A program made the translations under genes and the position numbers. A stretch of 64,000 bases of DNA from Bog-950 sp046329535. Lineage in GTDB: Bacteria; Bacteroidota; Bacteroidia; Chitinophagales; LD1. The notes under the pieces are model-generated. The model made no database searches. It was not told where the DNA came from and worked only from the letters and a program-made list of their open reading frames with translations. Location of the stretch: positions 372,001-436,000 of the forward strand of contig JAXLUN010000001.1 of the NCBI GenBank assembly GCA_046329535.1, read 5' to 3'. Each line of letters opens with the position of its first letter. Within the stretch, counting starts at the first letter, position 1. Below, piece after piece: positions 8,573-17,196 of the stretch.

Positions 8573-9577
8573 TTACATATTCCCTAGCGCACTAAGAATT
8601 GATGCAACAGGCTTATCGAAAAGTAAGTTAAATTCAAGCATAGGACCAACAATGCACTTAGTGCAAGGTGTTAATGGATTAAACTTTTCGTTCCACTCTT
8701 CACTTAGCAAATTTATCCCTTCTACACTTCCTTTGGTGTAAGGGCAAGGGAAGGTGTAGCCTGATGAATCAATAAACAAAAAGCCTCTGCCTGCAGCACA
8801 TCTTGCTTCGGGGTCGTAGAAAGAAGTCTGAGAATAATCTTTCCATTCACTTATATATTTCAGATATTCCATAGAACTTGAAATTCGCGCTCCTTGTTTT
8901 TTTCGCGTAATAATATAATTCCAATAATTTCTAATGGCTTGTTGTTGCATGTTTTCCGAAGCTGAACGGAGTGTGTTTTCAGCATCATAACATTCAGGTT
9001 GAAAATGAATGGTTATTTTTTCCTTTTCAGCTAATTCAAGTAAGTAATCAGCCGATGCAATATCTGGCTCTGTTACCACACAAATAGCCGTTACTTTTTG
9101 TCCGTTGTTTACAATCTGGCGAATAGCGTTAATTATCTTTTCATAGCTCTGCGCACCACGGTTTGCAATGTGTTTTTCGGGCGTTCCATCTAAACTGGTG
9201 AAAAAATAATCAATAGCACCCAACTTATCTTTATACTTTTGATACATCAGCAAGTTGGTATTCATGCTCACAAAAAAACCCACTTTTTTAGCCAACGAAA
9301 TTATCTCTAAAATGTCTTTTCGCCACAAGGGCTCACCTCCGAGCAGTCCAAGTCGCACTACACCCATTTTTTTTAGCTTGGCAAACAGTACATTTATTTG
9401 ATCCAGATTAAGTTCAGGCGTTTTAAGGTTTGGGCAGTTACAATAACTGCATGAAATATTACAACTATTGGTTACTGCAAAAGAAGCTGAAAACGGACGA
9501 GCCGCTCTATCCGTTTTGAACGCCAACAGACTTTGGCTATAGGCATTAGCTAACTGAACGAGTTTAAAGGCTTCCAT
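8573..9577 (-). CDS. Radical SAM protein with SPASM-like C-terminus
   Basis: The product is 334 aa. The AdoMet-cluster motif CNISCSYC puts Cys39, 43 and 46 in the CxxxCxxC order, followed by LGLLGGEPLWR (GGE motif). The C-terminal third has further Cys: CAAGRGFLFIDSSGYTFPCP and CTKCIVG, the pattern of an auxiliary-cluster SPASM domain. SPASM enzymes modify peptides or carbohydrates; no precursor peptide is visible nearby. The ATG at 9577 overlaps the UbiA stop by 14 bases, so the genes are coupled. A role in maturing a lipid- or glycan-linked product is inference. Confidence 0.85.
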   Translation of the reverse strand: MEAFKLVQLANAYSQSLLAFKTDRAARPFSASFAVTNSCNISCSYCNCPNLKTPELNLDQINVLFAKLKKMGVVRLGLLGGEPLWRKDILEIISLAKKVGFFVSMNTNLLMYQKYKDKLGAIDYFFTSLDGTPEKHIANRGAQSYEKIINAIRQIVNNGQKVTAICVVTEPDIASADYLLELAEKEKITIHFQPECYDAENTLRSASENMQQQAIRNYWNYIITRKKQGARISSSMEYLKYISEWKDYSQTSFYDPEARCAAGRGFLFIDSSGYTFPCPYTKGSVEGINLLSEEWNEKFNPLTPCTKCIVGPMLEFNLLFDKPVASILSALGNM

Positions 9578-10490
9578 AAAATAAAGTTAACAATGCTATC
9601 CAGCAAATGAAGAAATAAGCTCTGGAAACATACCATGAAAAAGTAACCTGCTTAGTTACCCCATAAATAAATAGCGGTAATAAGGCCGACCCTCCCCACC
9701 AGATATTCAGCGTGAAAAACAACAGCCAGCTTAACACAAAGCAAAGGACGGCAAGAAAAAGCAATTCACTATCTGGCAAAGCGACTATCGTAGTATTAAT
9801 TTTGTTCTCTCCATCCGAAACTTTATCGGTCATGATTTGAAAGAGATGTGCCATGCCGGTCATTATTCCCACTATGAAAATTAAATCCCATTGAAATCTA
9901 CCTGATAGCATTACATAAAGTCCACCCCACATGCCTACAACGATAATGTCGAGAATCGGTATCGACTTAAATCTCTTGGAATAAAAAAAATTTACAGTGT
10001 ATAGGAGCGTCAACACTTTCATTTTAGTAGTACCAAAGAATAACAAAGCCATGAAAAGGGTGATGATGGTTAAAAACAGATTGACGCCAAGGAAAAATTT
10101 TGGGTGTTGAAGAATAGATATCACAAAGTTTTTATCCTTTTTTTCATTTAAGCCATCCCTTTGTCGATCGGTAAAGTCGTTATATCCATAGAGTGCACAC
10201 ATCACCAAAAAGGCTAAAGTCACTTCCGTAATAATCTGAGTTGGTGCACGGTGTGCGTAAATAGAATGAAACAGGTTAAACACCACTAATCCTCCTTCTC
10301 CTAATCTTACCCGGTTGAAATAGGGTTTGAGAACAAAATCGACTACAACTCTACCGTTTAACTGAAACATAAATTCTTCCTGATTGTATTCATAATGGAA
10401 GCCACGAAGTCTTTGAGCTATTTCCCTATCTCTTTTGTTATAACCGATTGTTTCTTTCTTTTTTTGAAAAATTTCTTTTGATAATCTCAT
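9564..10490 (-). CDS. UbiA-family polyprenyl transferase
   Basis: A polytopic membrane protein of 308 aa if ATG 10490 is used; ATG 10370, with AGGAAG upstream, would give 268 aa and fits the family core better. The two Asp-rich metal/diphosphate motifs of the superfamily are present: YNDFTDRQRD and TDKVSDGENK. About eight membrane helices follow. UbiA enzymes attach a polyprenyl chain to an aromatic ring, heme or sugar phosphate. This member is not a clear UbiA, MenA or COX10. The start overlaps the upstream radical SAM gene by 53 bases. The partners suggest a prenylated product altered by radical SAM and 2OG chemistry. A second UbiA-like gene is at 59261-60433. Confidence 0.8.
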   Translation of the reverse strand: MRLSKEIFQKKKETIGYNKRDREIAQRLRGFHYEYNQEEFMFQLNGRVVVDFVLKPYFNRVRLGEGGLVVFNLFHSIYAHRAPTQIITEVTLAFLVMCALYGYNDFTDRQRDGLNEKKDKNFVISILQHPKFFLGVNLFLTIITLFMALLFFGTTKMKVLTLLYTVNFFYSKRFKSIPILDIIVVGMWGGLYVMLSGRFQWDLIFIVGIMTGMAHLFQIMTDKVSDGENKINTTIVALPDSELLFLAVLCFVLSWLLFFTLNIWWGGSALLPLFIYGVTKQVTFSWYVSRAYFFICWIALLTLFYGSL

Positions 10491-11964
10491 GCAACCTAAG
10501 TTCTCCGCGCGATTCAACTTTTCCGGTTATCAGATTTCGCATGCTTTTGAACAAACGCTGTGGCCGGAAAAGAAAGCTGGTGGAATAGAAAATCAGTAGA
10601 AAAAAAAGACGATAAGTTTTCAGGGCACGCAAGGATACATTATTGTTATAAAAGTAGCTGCCAAAGAAAGAATCTCCAGAAATGATACGATAATAATAGT
10701 CATCATTGTTTGGGTCTATTTCCCCTTCTTTTACCAAACGTTCAAAGAGTTCACACCCGGTATAGGGAACAAATACAGACGGGAAAATATCGTTCACTCC
10801 ATACCAGCTTGCTTGTATTAAGAACCACATAGTTTTCCAAAGATCGCTATGCTTTTCTTCCGGAAAGCCAATAATCATATTCAGTTTTACGTTTAGATTT
10901 TCTTTATATGAATGGCTGATGGATTCCAGCATACGAGAAAGTACCACCTTCTTTTTTATCTTTCTTAATATTTCCTGTGAACCCGATTCTGGTGCATAGG
11001 TGATATTTTTACAGCCCGACAAGTAAAGGTAATGTGCCACTTCCGCATCAATTGCTTCAGATCTCGTTCCTGCAGGAATCTGCCAGGTTATGTTCAGCTT
11101 TCTGTGCAGTATTTCTTTAGCAAATTCAATAATCCAATCGCGTTTGATAATGGCCGTAAGATCATAGAAATCGAAGTTAGTAGCTTCGAAATCCTTTTTA
11201 AATTGCTCTATTTCATCAGCCACATCTTGTGGGGTGCGCATATAGTAGCGGGTAGTCCACATTTGCGGGCTACTACAAAAGGTGCAGGAATACGGACAAC
11301 CACGAGTAGCGGAAATTGGTAGCGACATTTCCCCTCTTACAACACCATAGCTAAGGCCATGTGAGCGATATACTTCAAGCGGGAACAAATCCCAAGCTGG
11401 CCGTGGAATACTTCCAATATCTTTAACGCGGTTTCTTCTAGGGTTTTTAATAATTTTCTCACCAGCCCGAAAAGTTATACCCTGTATCTCGTTCAGGTTT
11501 CCACCTGTTTCCAATGCATTTATTAGCTCCACAACCGTTTCCTCTCCTTCGCCCAAAACACAAGCTGTAAGGTGTTTGGCTTGTTTCATACATACTTCAG
11601 GCATACCTGTAATGTGCTCTCCCCCAGCTATAATAGGGATATCAGGAAGGTTGTCACCCAGAAAATTTATCAGTTTACGGTCGTTAAGCCAGTTATTGGT
11701 GAACATGATGGTCATCCCTATTACATCAGTGTCAGGTGGTATTCGTTCAAGAATCTCTTCATTGGATAACCCGTTGGTAACAATATCATCAAAAAAAGGA
11801 GTGTATTGTTCTGGTTTCTCTGCAATGGCATCTATAATGGTTATCTTATGACCTTTAGCTTTAAGCGCTCCGGCTATGAATGCCAATCCTAGTGGTGGCG
11901 AGGGATTTATGGTGATAGAGAACAACCTCAGAACTGTCGAGGGTCTGATTAAGCAGATATTCAT
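10438..11964 (-). CDS. B12-binding-domain radical SAM protein (copy 1)
   Basis: The product is 508 aa. Residues 1-~190 are a B12-binding Rossmann-like domain (PPLGLAFIAGALKAKGH, IGMTIMFTNNWL, AGGEHITGMPE, VLGEGEETVVEL). The radical SAM core follows with RGCPYSCTFC (Cys223, 227, 230). The C-terminal ~80 residues hold a hydrophobic stretch and FLFRPQRLFK near the end. Such enzymes carry out methylations or rearrangements on unactivated carbons. A close paralogue lies at 29534-31063, matching from start to end. It heads a four-gene operon with UbiA, a second radical SAM and a JmjC-like oxygenase. The gene is visibly AT-rich, whereas its paralogue is not. Confidence 0.85.
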   Translation of the reverse strand: MNICLIRPSTVLRLFSITINPSPPLGLAFIAGALKAKGHKITIIDAIAEKPEQYTPFFDDIVTNGLSNEEILERIPPDTDVIGMTIMFTNNWLNDRKLINFLGDNLPDIPIIAGGEHITGMPEVCMKQAKHLTACVLGEGEETVVELINALETGGNLNEIQGITFRAGEKIIKNPRRNRVKDIGSIPRPAWDLFPLEVYRSHGLSYGVVRGEMSLPISATRGCPYSCTFCSSPQMWTTRYYMRTPQDVADEIEQFKKDFEATNFDFYDLTAIIKRDWIIEFAKEILHRKLNITWQIPAGTRSEAIDAEVAHYLYLSGCKNITYAPESGSQEILRKIKKKVVLSRMLESISHSYKENLNVKLNMIIGFPEEKHSDLWKTMWFLIQASWYGVNDIFPSVFVPYTGCELFERLVKEGEIDPNNDDYYYRIISGDSFFGSYFYNNNVSLRALKTYRLFFLLIFYSTSFLFRPQRLFKSMRNLITGKVESRGELRLHEIIKRNFSKKERNNRL

Positions 11965-12091
11965 TGAATAAACTTTAGATAAGTAGCTGACATAAGTTGG
12001 ATAACATTGTTTTTAGGAATTATAGGCAATAATAATGATTACCAATAAAATGTGATCGTTACTTTCATTAGCGAAACTCAAAATTGTCTTA

Positions 12092-12135
12092 GCTGTATTG
12101 AATATTTACTTGGCATTACATGCAATAAATACAGC
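12092..12135. other. Inverted repeat between divergent genes
   Basis: GCTGTATT at 12092-12099 and AATACAGC at 12128-12135 form a perfect 8-bp dyad with a 28-base spacer. It sits midway in the 258-base gap between the divergent genes starting at 11964 (minus) and 12223 (plus). It could be an operator for one or both promoters. Nothing else is evident in the gap apart from the -7-like element at 12184. Confidence 0.35.
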
Positions 12136-12183
12136 AGATTATTTTTTGTTTCTAGTAAAAGTACAATTATGGGTTCTATTATG

Positions 12184-12191
12184 TACGTTTG
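12184..12191 (+). promoter_or_regulatory. Candidate Bacteroidota -7 element TACGTTTG
   Basis: The sequence matches TAnnTTTG exactly and lies 31 bases before the ATG of the GT-C gene, which implies a leader of roughly 27 bases. I see no good TTTG -33 element at the usual distance, so support is partial. Confidence 0.35.
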
Positions 12192-12222
12192 AAATGCATT
12201 TACAAGGTATTAAATATTTTTT

Positions 12223-13884
12223 ATGCACGGCAATATAAAAATTGTTATTGGAAAAATGAGAACAGTAGTAATTATTACAAGCATTTTTTTTTCGTTATGT
12301 ACATATTCTTTTCTTACTAAAAAGCATAAACTAACCTCATCAGACGACTTTATTGGTAGATACCAAATCAACCCTGATAAACTCGATTATGCAATTATTG
12401 CCGCAAATTTTGCCCTGACAAACCAATTTCCCGTAAGTGGATATATTCTAGATACTAGTGCTTATAAAGTTAAAACATATTGGAAGTTGAATCATTTTTT
12501 TCTGGATGTATTCAAAGAGAATGGCTCAGTAACAACTCTTGCAAGGCCCCCCTTATATCCTTTGTTTGTTGGCTATATGTATAAGGTCTTGGGTTACAAA
12601 ATATACTATAACCAGCTGTTGAATATACTATTACTAGCCTTTATCACGGGTTGTATGCCTTTTGTTGGATACCAAGTGTGGGGTAGGATAGGTTATATAG
12701 CAGGTGTATTTGCTGCTAGTATATATATGACACTGGGTTTTGATAATTTGGAAGTGTATAGTGTAGATATTCAATTATTTATAACCATTGTATTTTTTTT
12801 CATTTTCTGGGGAGCAATATCCATCAAGCCAAGTAGTCAGCCTCCTAGTTATTTGAAATTGGGGTTACTGATAGGTGTTGGTCTTTTAACCAAACCAATT
12901 ATGGTAATGATGCCATTCTTATACTTAGGTTACTTTGCTGTTAAATACCCACCTGAACAACGAAAATTGCTTCAAAAACGGATACTCTTTTTATTTGCGG
13001 GAATTATCATAGTTATTTTACCATATACTATTTTTATTAATATAAAGCAGATCTCAACAAAGAATCAAAGAGAAGCTTGGATTGAACGGGTAGCCCAAAG
13101 TCGGAAAATGGATATGGTGAACGACTGGAAAGATTATCCACCTTGTAAAGATTTTGACTCTGATACATGTGATAATTTTAAACTGGATTTTACTAAATCG
13201 ATTCTTATTACACATAGTTCGAACGCAAGCTTTATGTGTATTACTAATTCTGGAGGAGAACAGTTACTTCACCAGAACAATGAAAAAAGTTTAGATGGTG
13301 CTCCCTTGCACTTCGAATGGATGTTTGTTAAAAATTCAAAATACAATCAGGATACTTTCAATCGCAATACATTTGTGAAAATATTGTCTTTTTATAGATA
13401 TTATCCATCATATATATTTAAAATACCAATTGCAAGAATTATCTATTCTGCTAAGACATATCCATTAATTTTTTGGCTTGCGGGTGCACTTTGGGGGTTA
13501 AGTGTAATTCAAAGAAGGGCAACGGATATTAAAAATTACAGGTGCAAAACATGGATATTGTTAACTGTTATTTTTTTGTTTGGCTTGTCATATTATTTGT
13601 GTTTCGTACCTTTTAAGTATGCATCCGTACTTTACTTTCTACCACTTTTTCTAGTAGGTGTAGTGCTTTTTAAAAAATCGGACGAGCCCGATTTATCTAT
13701 TGCATACCCAATTTTGTGGCTAAGTATTTTTCTCTTATTGATACTCATTTTCGGAGATGAGCGGTTTACTTGGGTTGCTATGCCGGTTTCTTGTTTGTGT
13801 GGCACTTATTTTTCTCTTAATTTTATTAAGGTAAGCATATTAGGTGTTTTGAATGCCGCTAAAGGTAGTACAGCACAACCTTAA
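12223..13884 (+). CDS. GT-C fold membrane glycosyltransferase-like protein
   Basis: The product is 553 aa with about ten hydrophobic helices. The first periplasmic loop holds an acidic motif (DKLDYAIIAANFAL) and is followed by LARPPLYPLFVGYMYK, the arrangement of PMT/ArnT-type GT-C enzymes that use polyprenyl-phosphate sugars. A large soluble loop (about residues 275-385) lies between helices. The substrate cannot be deduced. ATG 12223 is used; ATG 12256 is also possible. It is divergent from the radical SAM operon and 52 bases upstream of the two-component genes. Other GT-C-like proteins are at 22889-24439 and 26595-28181. Confidence 0.7.
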   Translation: MHGNIKIVIGKMRTVVIITSIFFSLCTYSFLTKKHKLTSSDDFIGRYQINPDKLDYAIIAANFALTNQFPVSGYILDTSAYKVKTYWKLNHFFLDVFKENGSVTTLARPPLYPLFVGYMYKVLGYKIYYNQLLNILLLAFITGCMPFVGYQVWGRIGYIAGVFAASIYMTLGFDNLEVYSVDIQLFITIVFFFIFWGAISIKPSSQPPSYLKLGLLIGVGLLTKPIMVMMPFLYLGYFAVKYPPEQRKLLQKRILFLFAGIIIVILPYTIFINIKQISTKNQREAWIERVAQSRKMDMVNDWKDYPPCKDFDSDTCDNFKLDFTKSILITHSSNASFMCITNSGGEQLLHQNNEKSLDGAPLHFEWMFVKNSKYNQDTFNRNTFVKILSFYRYYPSYIFKIPIARIIYSAKTYPLIFWLAGALWGLSVIQRRATDIKNYRCKTWILLTVIFLFGLSYYLCFVPFKYASVLYFLPLFLVGVVLFKKSDEPDLSIAYPILWLSIFLLLILIFGDERFTWVAMPVSCLCGTYFSLNFIKVSILGVLNAAKGSTAQP

Positions 13885-13936
13885 CGCAAATTTTTAAAAT
13901 TGGAGAGGAGTTGATTAATGTTTTAAACGCAGTCCT

Positions 13937-14620
13937 TTGGTTCAAGAAAAAATCTTACTTGTAGAAGATGATGATTTAATCGCAGAAGCTATTATGACAT
14001 GTTTGTGTCAAGAAGGCTACCAATACTCGCGGGCATCTACTTTTTTAGCGGCAGAGGATTTGCTTATGTTTCAAGTTTTTGACTTGGTCTTATTAGACAT
14101 AACTCTGCCTGGTGGAAATGGATTGCAATTAATTCCAACAATAAAAAGGCAAGACTATGATACGGGAATTATTTTGTTAACAGCCAAGAACTCAGTTCAG
14201 GATAAGATAGTTGGGTTAGAGACTGGTGCAGATGATTATCTCGCCAAGCCCTTTCATTTAGCTGAGTTAAATGCACGTATCAAAGCATTGTTGCGTAGAC
14301 AGAACAGCCAAAGCCCCGGATTAATTCATTTTCATGAAATTACTATTGAGCCTGTTGCTCAACTAGTACGGGTTAATGAAACTGAAGTGCCGCTTACAAA
14401 AAAGGAATACGAGCTATTGTTGTTCTTTATTAACAATAAAAATCGTATGCTTACCAAAGAGGCTATTTTGGCACATCTGTGGGGAGACATCACTCAAGAT
14501 GGATCTTCAGTTGATTACATATACACACATATTAAAAATTTACGCAGAAAGCTAGCCCAAGGCGGATGCCCCGATTATCTACAATCCAAATATGGTTTAG
14601 GCTATAAGTTAGCGGAATAG
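13937..14620 (+). CDS. OmpR/PhoB-family response regulator
   Basis: The product is 227 aa from a TTG start; the frame is closed upstream by a TAA at 13916 and the upstream ATG at 13918 runs straight into a stop. The receiver domain starts ILLVEDDD, with the phospho-acceptor Asp54 in LVLLDITLPGGNG and the conserved Lys in DDYLAKPFH. The C-terminal winged-helix domain shows LTKKEYELLLFF and SVDYIYTHIKNLRRKL and ends GLGYKLAE. It lies six bases before its histidine kinase gene. The kinase gene is followed by an 11-bp-spaced direct repeat (15892-15911), typical of binding sites for this family, so the downstream operon at 15973 is the likely target. Confidence 0.92.
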   Translation: MVQEKILLVEDDDLIAEAIMTCLCQEGYQYSRASTFLAAEDLLMFQVFDLVLLDITLPGGNGLQLIPTIKRQDYDTGIILLTAKNSVQDKIVGLETGADDYLAKPFHLAELNARIKALLRRQNSQSPGLIHFHEITIEPVAQLVRVNETEVPLTKKEYELLLFFINNKNRMLTKEAILAHLWGDITQDGSSVDYIYTHIKNLRRKLAQGGCPDYLQSKYGLGYKLAE

Positions 14621-14626
14621 TAACGA

Positions 14627-15886
14627 ATGAAACTACTTAATAAAACAGGTATATATTATTTTGTATTATCATTTATTGTTATGGTTTTGGGGGCATCCCT
14701 TTTTTACAAATTACTTGTAAAATATGTAGATAGCAGCAGTACGGGAGAGTTGCTGGTGCAACAGCAGAAAATAATACAGGAGCTGGCATTGCTTGATTCG
14801 GTTCCCATCAACAACTATACGCCCAACAAGTCGGTTCAGTTTTATAAAAAAGAAAGGAACGATAGCCTGGCTGATAAGCTGGCTGACGTGATGCTGGCAG
14901 AACCCGGTGCAGAGGAACGGGTACCTTACCGCGTGCTTAGCTTTGATTCCCGTACCCGGCTTTACAACTATCGGGTTACCCTGTCACAATCACAGGTAGC
15001 GGGCGATGACTTAGTAGCGGTAATAATTAAAAGTGTGGGCTTAATGGTTGTGCTGCTATTTATTTTGTTATTCATTATCAACCAAGCCATATCTAAACAA
15101 ATATGGAAACCCTTTTACCACACGCTGCAACAGTTGCGGCTATTTGATGTGCAGCGTAGCAGCAGGCTAACAACCCTGCCAGCTTCGGTTAGTGAATTTA
15201 AAGAATTGAATTATGCCTTGGAGCAAATGACCATCAAGATACAGAGTGACTACCGCAATTTGAAAGAGTTTACAGAAAATGCTTCGCACGAGATACAAAC
15301 ACCTTTAGCCATTGTTCGCTCTAAAATAGAACTGTTATTACAGGGCGAAAACCTAACCGAAATGCAGTGGAAACAACTGGGAGAAATTAACGAAGCTGTC
15401 GATCGTCTTTCACGCTTAAGTCATTCACTTTTGTTGCTTTCTAAAATCGAAAACGGTCAGTTTAACCAAACAGAAAAAGTAAATTTGAGTAAAGCCATTG
15501 AACATTATGCAACTAATTTAAGCGAACTGATGGTGGCTAAAAACATCCGACTAATCAAGGATATTGAAGCGGGTATTTACCTTTCCATTCATCCTCATTT
15601 GCTGGATATATTACTTAGCAATTTATGGATGAATGCTATTCGCCATAATATGGATGGCGGATTTATTGATGTTAAACTAAGGTCGGGATTGCTTTTACTA
15701 AAGAATTCCGGCCAGCCACTTACCGTACCGGCAGAAGAGCTTTTTAACCGGTTTAAGAAAGGAAATAGTGAAACAAGTTCTACAGGTATAGGGCTATCGA
15801 TAGTGCAAAAAATTGCCACATCCAACCAAATAAAAATCAGTTATACCTGCCGGCAGCAAATGCATATCATCGAGTTGTTTTTTTAA
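14627..15886 (+). CDS. Membrane sensor histidine kinase
   Basis: The product is 419 aa. One membrane helix is at ~8-28, a ~105-residue periplasmic sensor region follows, and the second helix is at ~137-158. The dimerisation/phospho-acceptor motif is ASHEIQTPLAIVRSKIE (His221). The ATPase domain has an N-box LLSNLWMNAIRHN and a G-box TGIGLSIVQKIA. The C-terminus is short but complete. No clear HAMP domain is present between helix 2 and the His motif. It forms a two-gene unit with the regulator. The ligand sensed is unknown; proximity to an outer-membrane protein and a phosphodiesterase hints at an envelope or phosphate-ester signal. Confidence 0.9.
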   Translation: MKLLNKTGIYYFVLSFIVMVLGASLFYKLLVKYVDSSSTGELLVQQQKIIQELALLDSVPINNYTPNKSVQFYKKERNDSLADKLADVMLAEPGAEERVPYRVLSFDSRTRLYNYRVTLSQSQVAGDDLVAVIIKSVGLMVVLLFILLFIINQAISKQIWKPFYHTLQQLRLFDVQRSSRLTTLPASVSEFKELNYALEQMTIKIQSDYRNLKEFTENASHEIQTPLAIVRSKIELLLQGENLTEMQWKQLGEINEAVDRLSRLSHSLLLLSKIENGQFNQTEKVNLSKAIEHYATNLSELMVAKNIRLIKDIEAGIYLSIHPHLLDILLSNLWMNAIRHNMDGGFIDVKLRSGLLLLKNSGQPLTVPAEELFNRFKKGNSETSSTGIGLSIVQKIATSNQIKISYTCRQQMHIIELFF

Positions 15887-15891
15887 AAATT

Positions 15892-15911
15892 CAGAATTGC
15901 TACAGAATTGC
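15892..15911. promoter_or_regulatory. Direct repeat CAGAATTGC x2, candidate response-regulator operator
   Basis: Two identical 9-mers (15892-15900 and 15903-15911) start 11 bp apart, the spacing that OmpR/PhoB-family dimers use. They lie just after the kinase gene and 62 bases before the next ATG at 15973. Identity is exact; function is inferred from spacing and position. Confidence 0.55.
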
Positions 15912-15972
15912 ATTCTATTCTTGCTTTAAAATTCAATTTATCAAAACTGTATAACCCCATTTCTCAGAGCTT

Positions 15973-17166
15973 ATGAAGTTAAAATTTTACACTACTGCCT
16001 TATTGTTTTTTGCCCTTCAAACGGCATTTGCCACGGCCGATTCAACAGCTGCCGAAAAACTAAAACCATTTGCCAAATATTTTACCCCGGCCAAAATTGA
16101 TGTTATTACCACCTTTAAAGAAAAATACACCAACGCCAACTTCTTTTTTTGGAGCAAAGCCTTAAAGGGCGGATTTGGTACTGTATATAAAGGCGATACC
16201 TCGGGTGTGGGTCACTATGGCGGTGCCTGGTTTCGTCCATTATCTTTCACCAATTACAAAGGTGACCTTATTATTGGGGCTAACTACAACATGCCAACCC
16301 CGGCTGCCGCCTATTGGGATGTGCAGGCAGAACACCGCCATGCATTTGGTTTAACCTACGGTGGAGGTGCTTATCAGTTAGGCACAACTAAAAAAAGTAT
16401 TAACTATTGGGGTAAAGTAGGGTTTAGAAAAACCATTAAAAAATGGTCGTTTATAGTTAGTGCACAGGTTACCCCTCTAACCAACGGCAGCATAAACACA
16501 GCCGATCATATTCGCCCTGGAGGGTATGCCGCCATTTATCACCCGGCCTTTATGATTGTGGGCGGTTATGCTTATACTCAGTTTAGAACCTGTGTGGCCG
16601 TAATGTCACCTAACGAAAAGGCAAAATACCGCCCGGCATTTGAAGCACTTTACATCGATAACAATGTTGGCAGCCGTTTTAAAGGGGCGCGTTATCTTTG
16701 GGCTAATGCTACCTTAGGCTACGAAGGAGGATTCTTAAGTCACGCATCCCGTTTAGGTCGTGCCATGGGGCCAACCGGCTTAGAATTTGGCAATCCACTG
16801 GGTTTTTTAGCTAATCCTTCGCAGGTAATTAACTGGAACCGTAAACTGAATAGCTGGGAAATGGGTAAAATGATCAACTTTCGCTTAGAAAACTTTGTGT
16901 TACCTACTAAAGATTATAATGGCTATGCGCAATTAGTATTTAATCCGTTTCAGTTCGATAAAAAGAACAACCTCTTAGACCCTATATTTGTAGGTGCCGA
17001 GTACATTTATAATTACAAAAAAGCCGCCAGCAAACTGACCAGCCAGGGAGGAATTTTAGCCGGATATTTTTATAACATAAAAGCATTCAGCGCTACTGCG
17101 GCTATCGAGTATGTGGTTAAAACCAAGCAGCCGGTTGTTACCATCGGTGTTATATACAGACCATAA
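15973..17166 (+). CDS. Putative outer-membrane beta-barrel protein
   Basis: The product is 397 aa with a Sec signal peptide (cleavage near AFA-TAD, residues 19-22). The mature part has many alternating, Gly- and aromatic-rich strands (for example GKVGFRKTIKKWSFIVSAQV) and ends in VTIGVIYRP with a terminal strand-like pattern. This suggests an outer-membrane barrel. I do not recognise a defined family. It is the first gene after the two-component pair and the direct-repeat site. The phosphodiesterase gene follows after 30 bases on the same strand. A channel for the product of that enzyme is an inference from position only. Confidence 0.55.
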   Translation: MKLKFYTTALLFFALQTAFATADSTAAEKLKPFAKYFTPAKIDVITTFKEKYTNANFFFWSKALKGGFGTVYKGDTSGVGHYGGAWFRPLSFTNYKGDLIIGANYNMPTPAAAYWDVQAEHRHAFGLTYGGGAYQLGTTKKSINYWGKVGFRKTIKKWSFIVSAQVTPLTNGSINTADHIRPGGYAAIYHPAFMIVGGYAYTQFRTCVAVMSPNEKAKYRPAFEALYIDNNVGSRFKGARYLWANATLGYEGGFLSHASRLGRAMGPTGLEFGNPLGFLANPSQVINWNRKLNSWEMGKMINFRLENFVLPTKDYNGYAQLVFNPFQFDKKNNLLDPIFVGAEYIYNYKKAASKLTSQGGILAGYFYNIKAFSATAAIEYVVKTKQPVVTIGVIYRP

Positions 17167-17196
17167 TTCAAACTAAAATACTCTAAAGACAATATC

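Noticed and set aside
10515..10517. TTG start for the UbiA gene
   Set aside because: It would deepen the overlap with the upstream gene to 80 bases; ATG 10490 or 10370 are better options.
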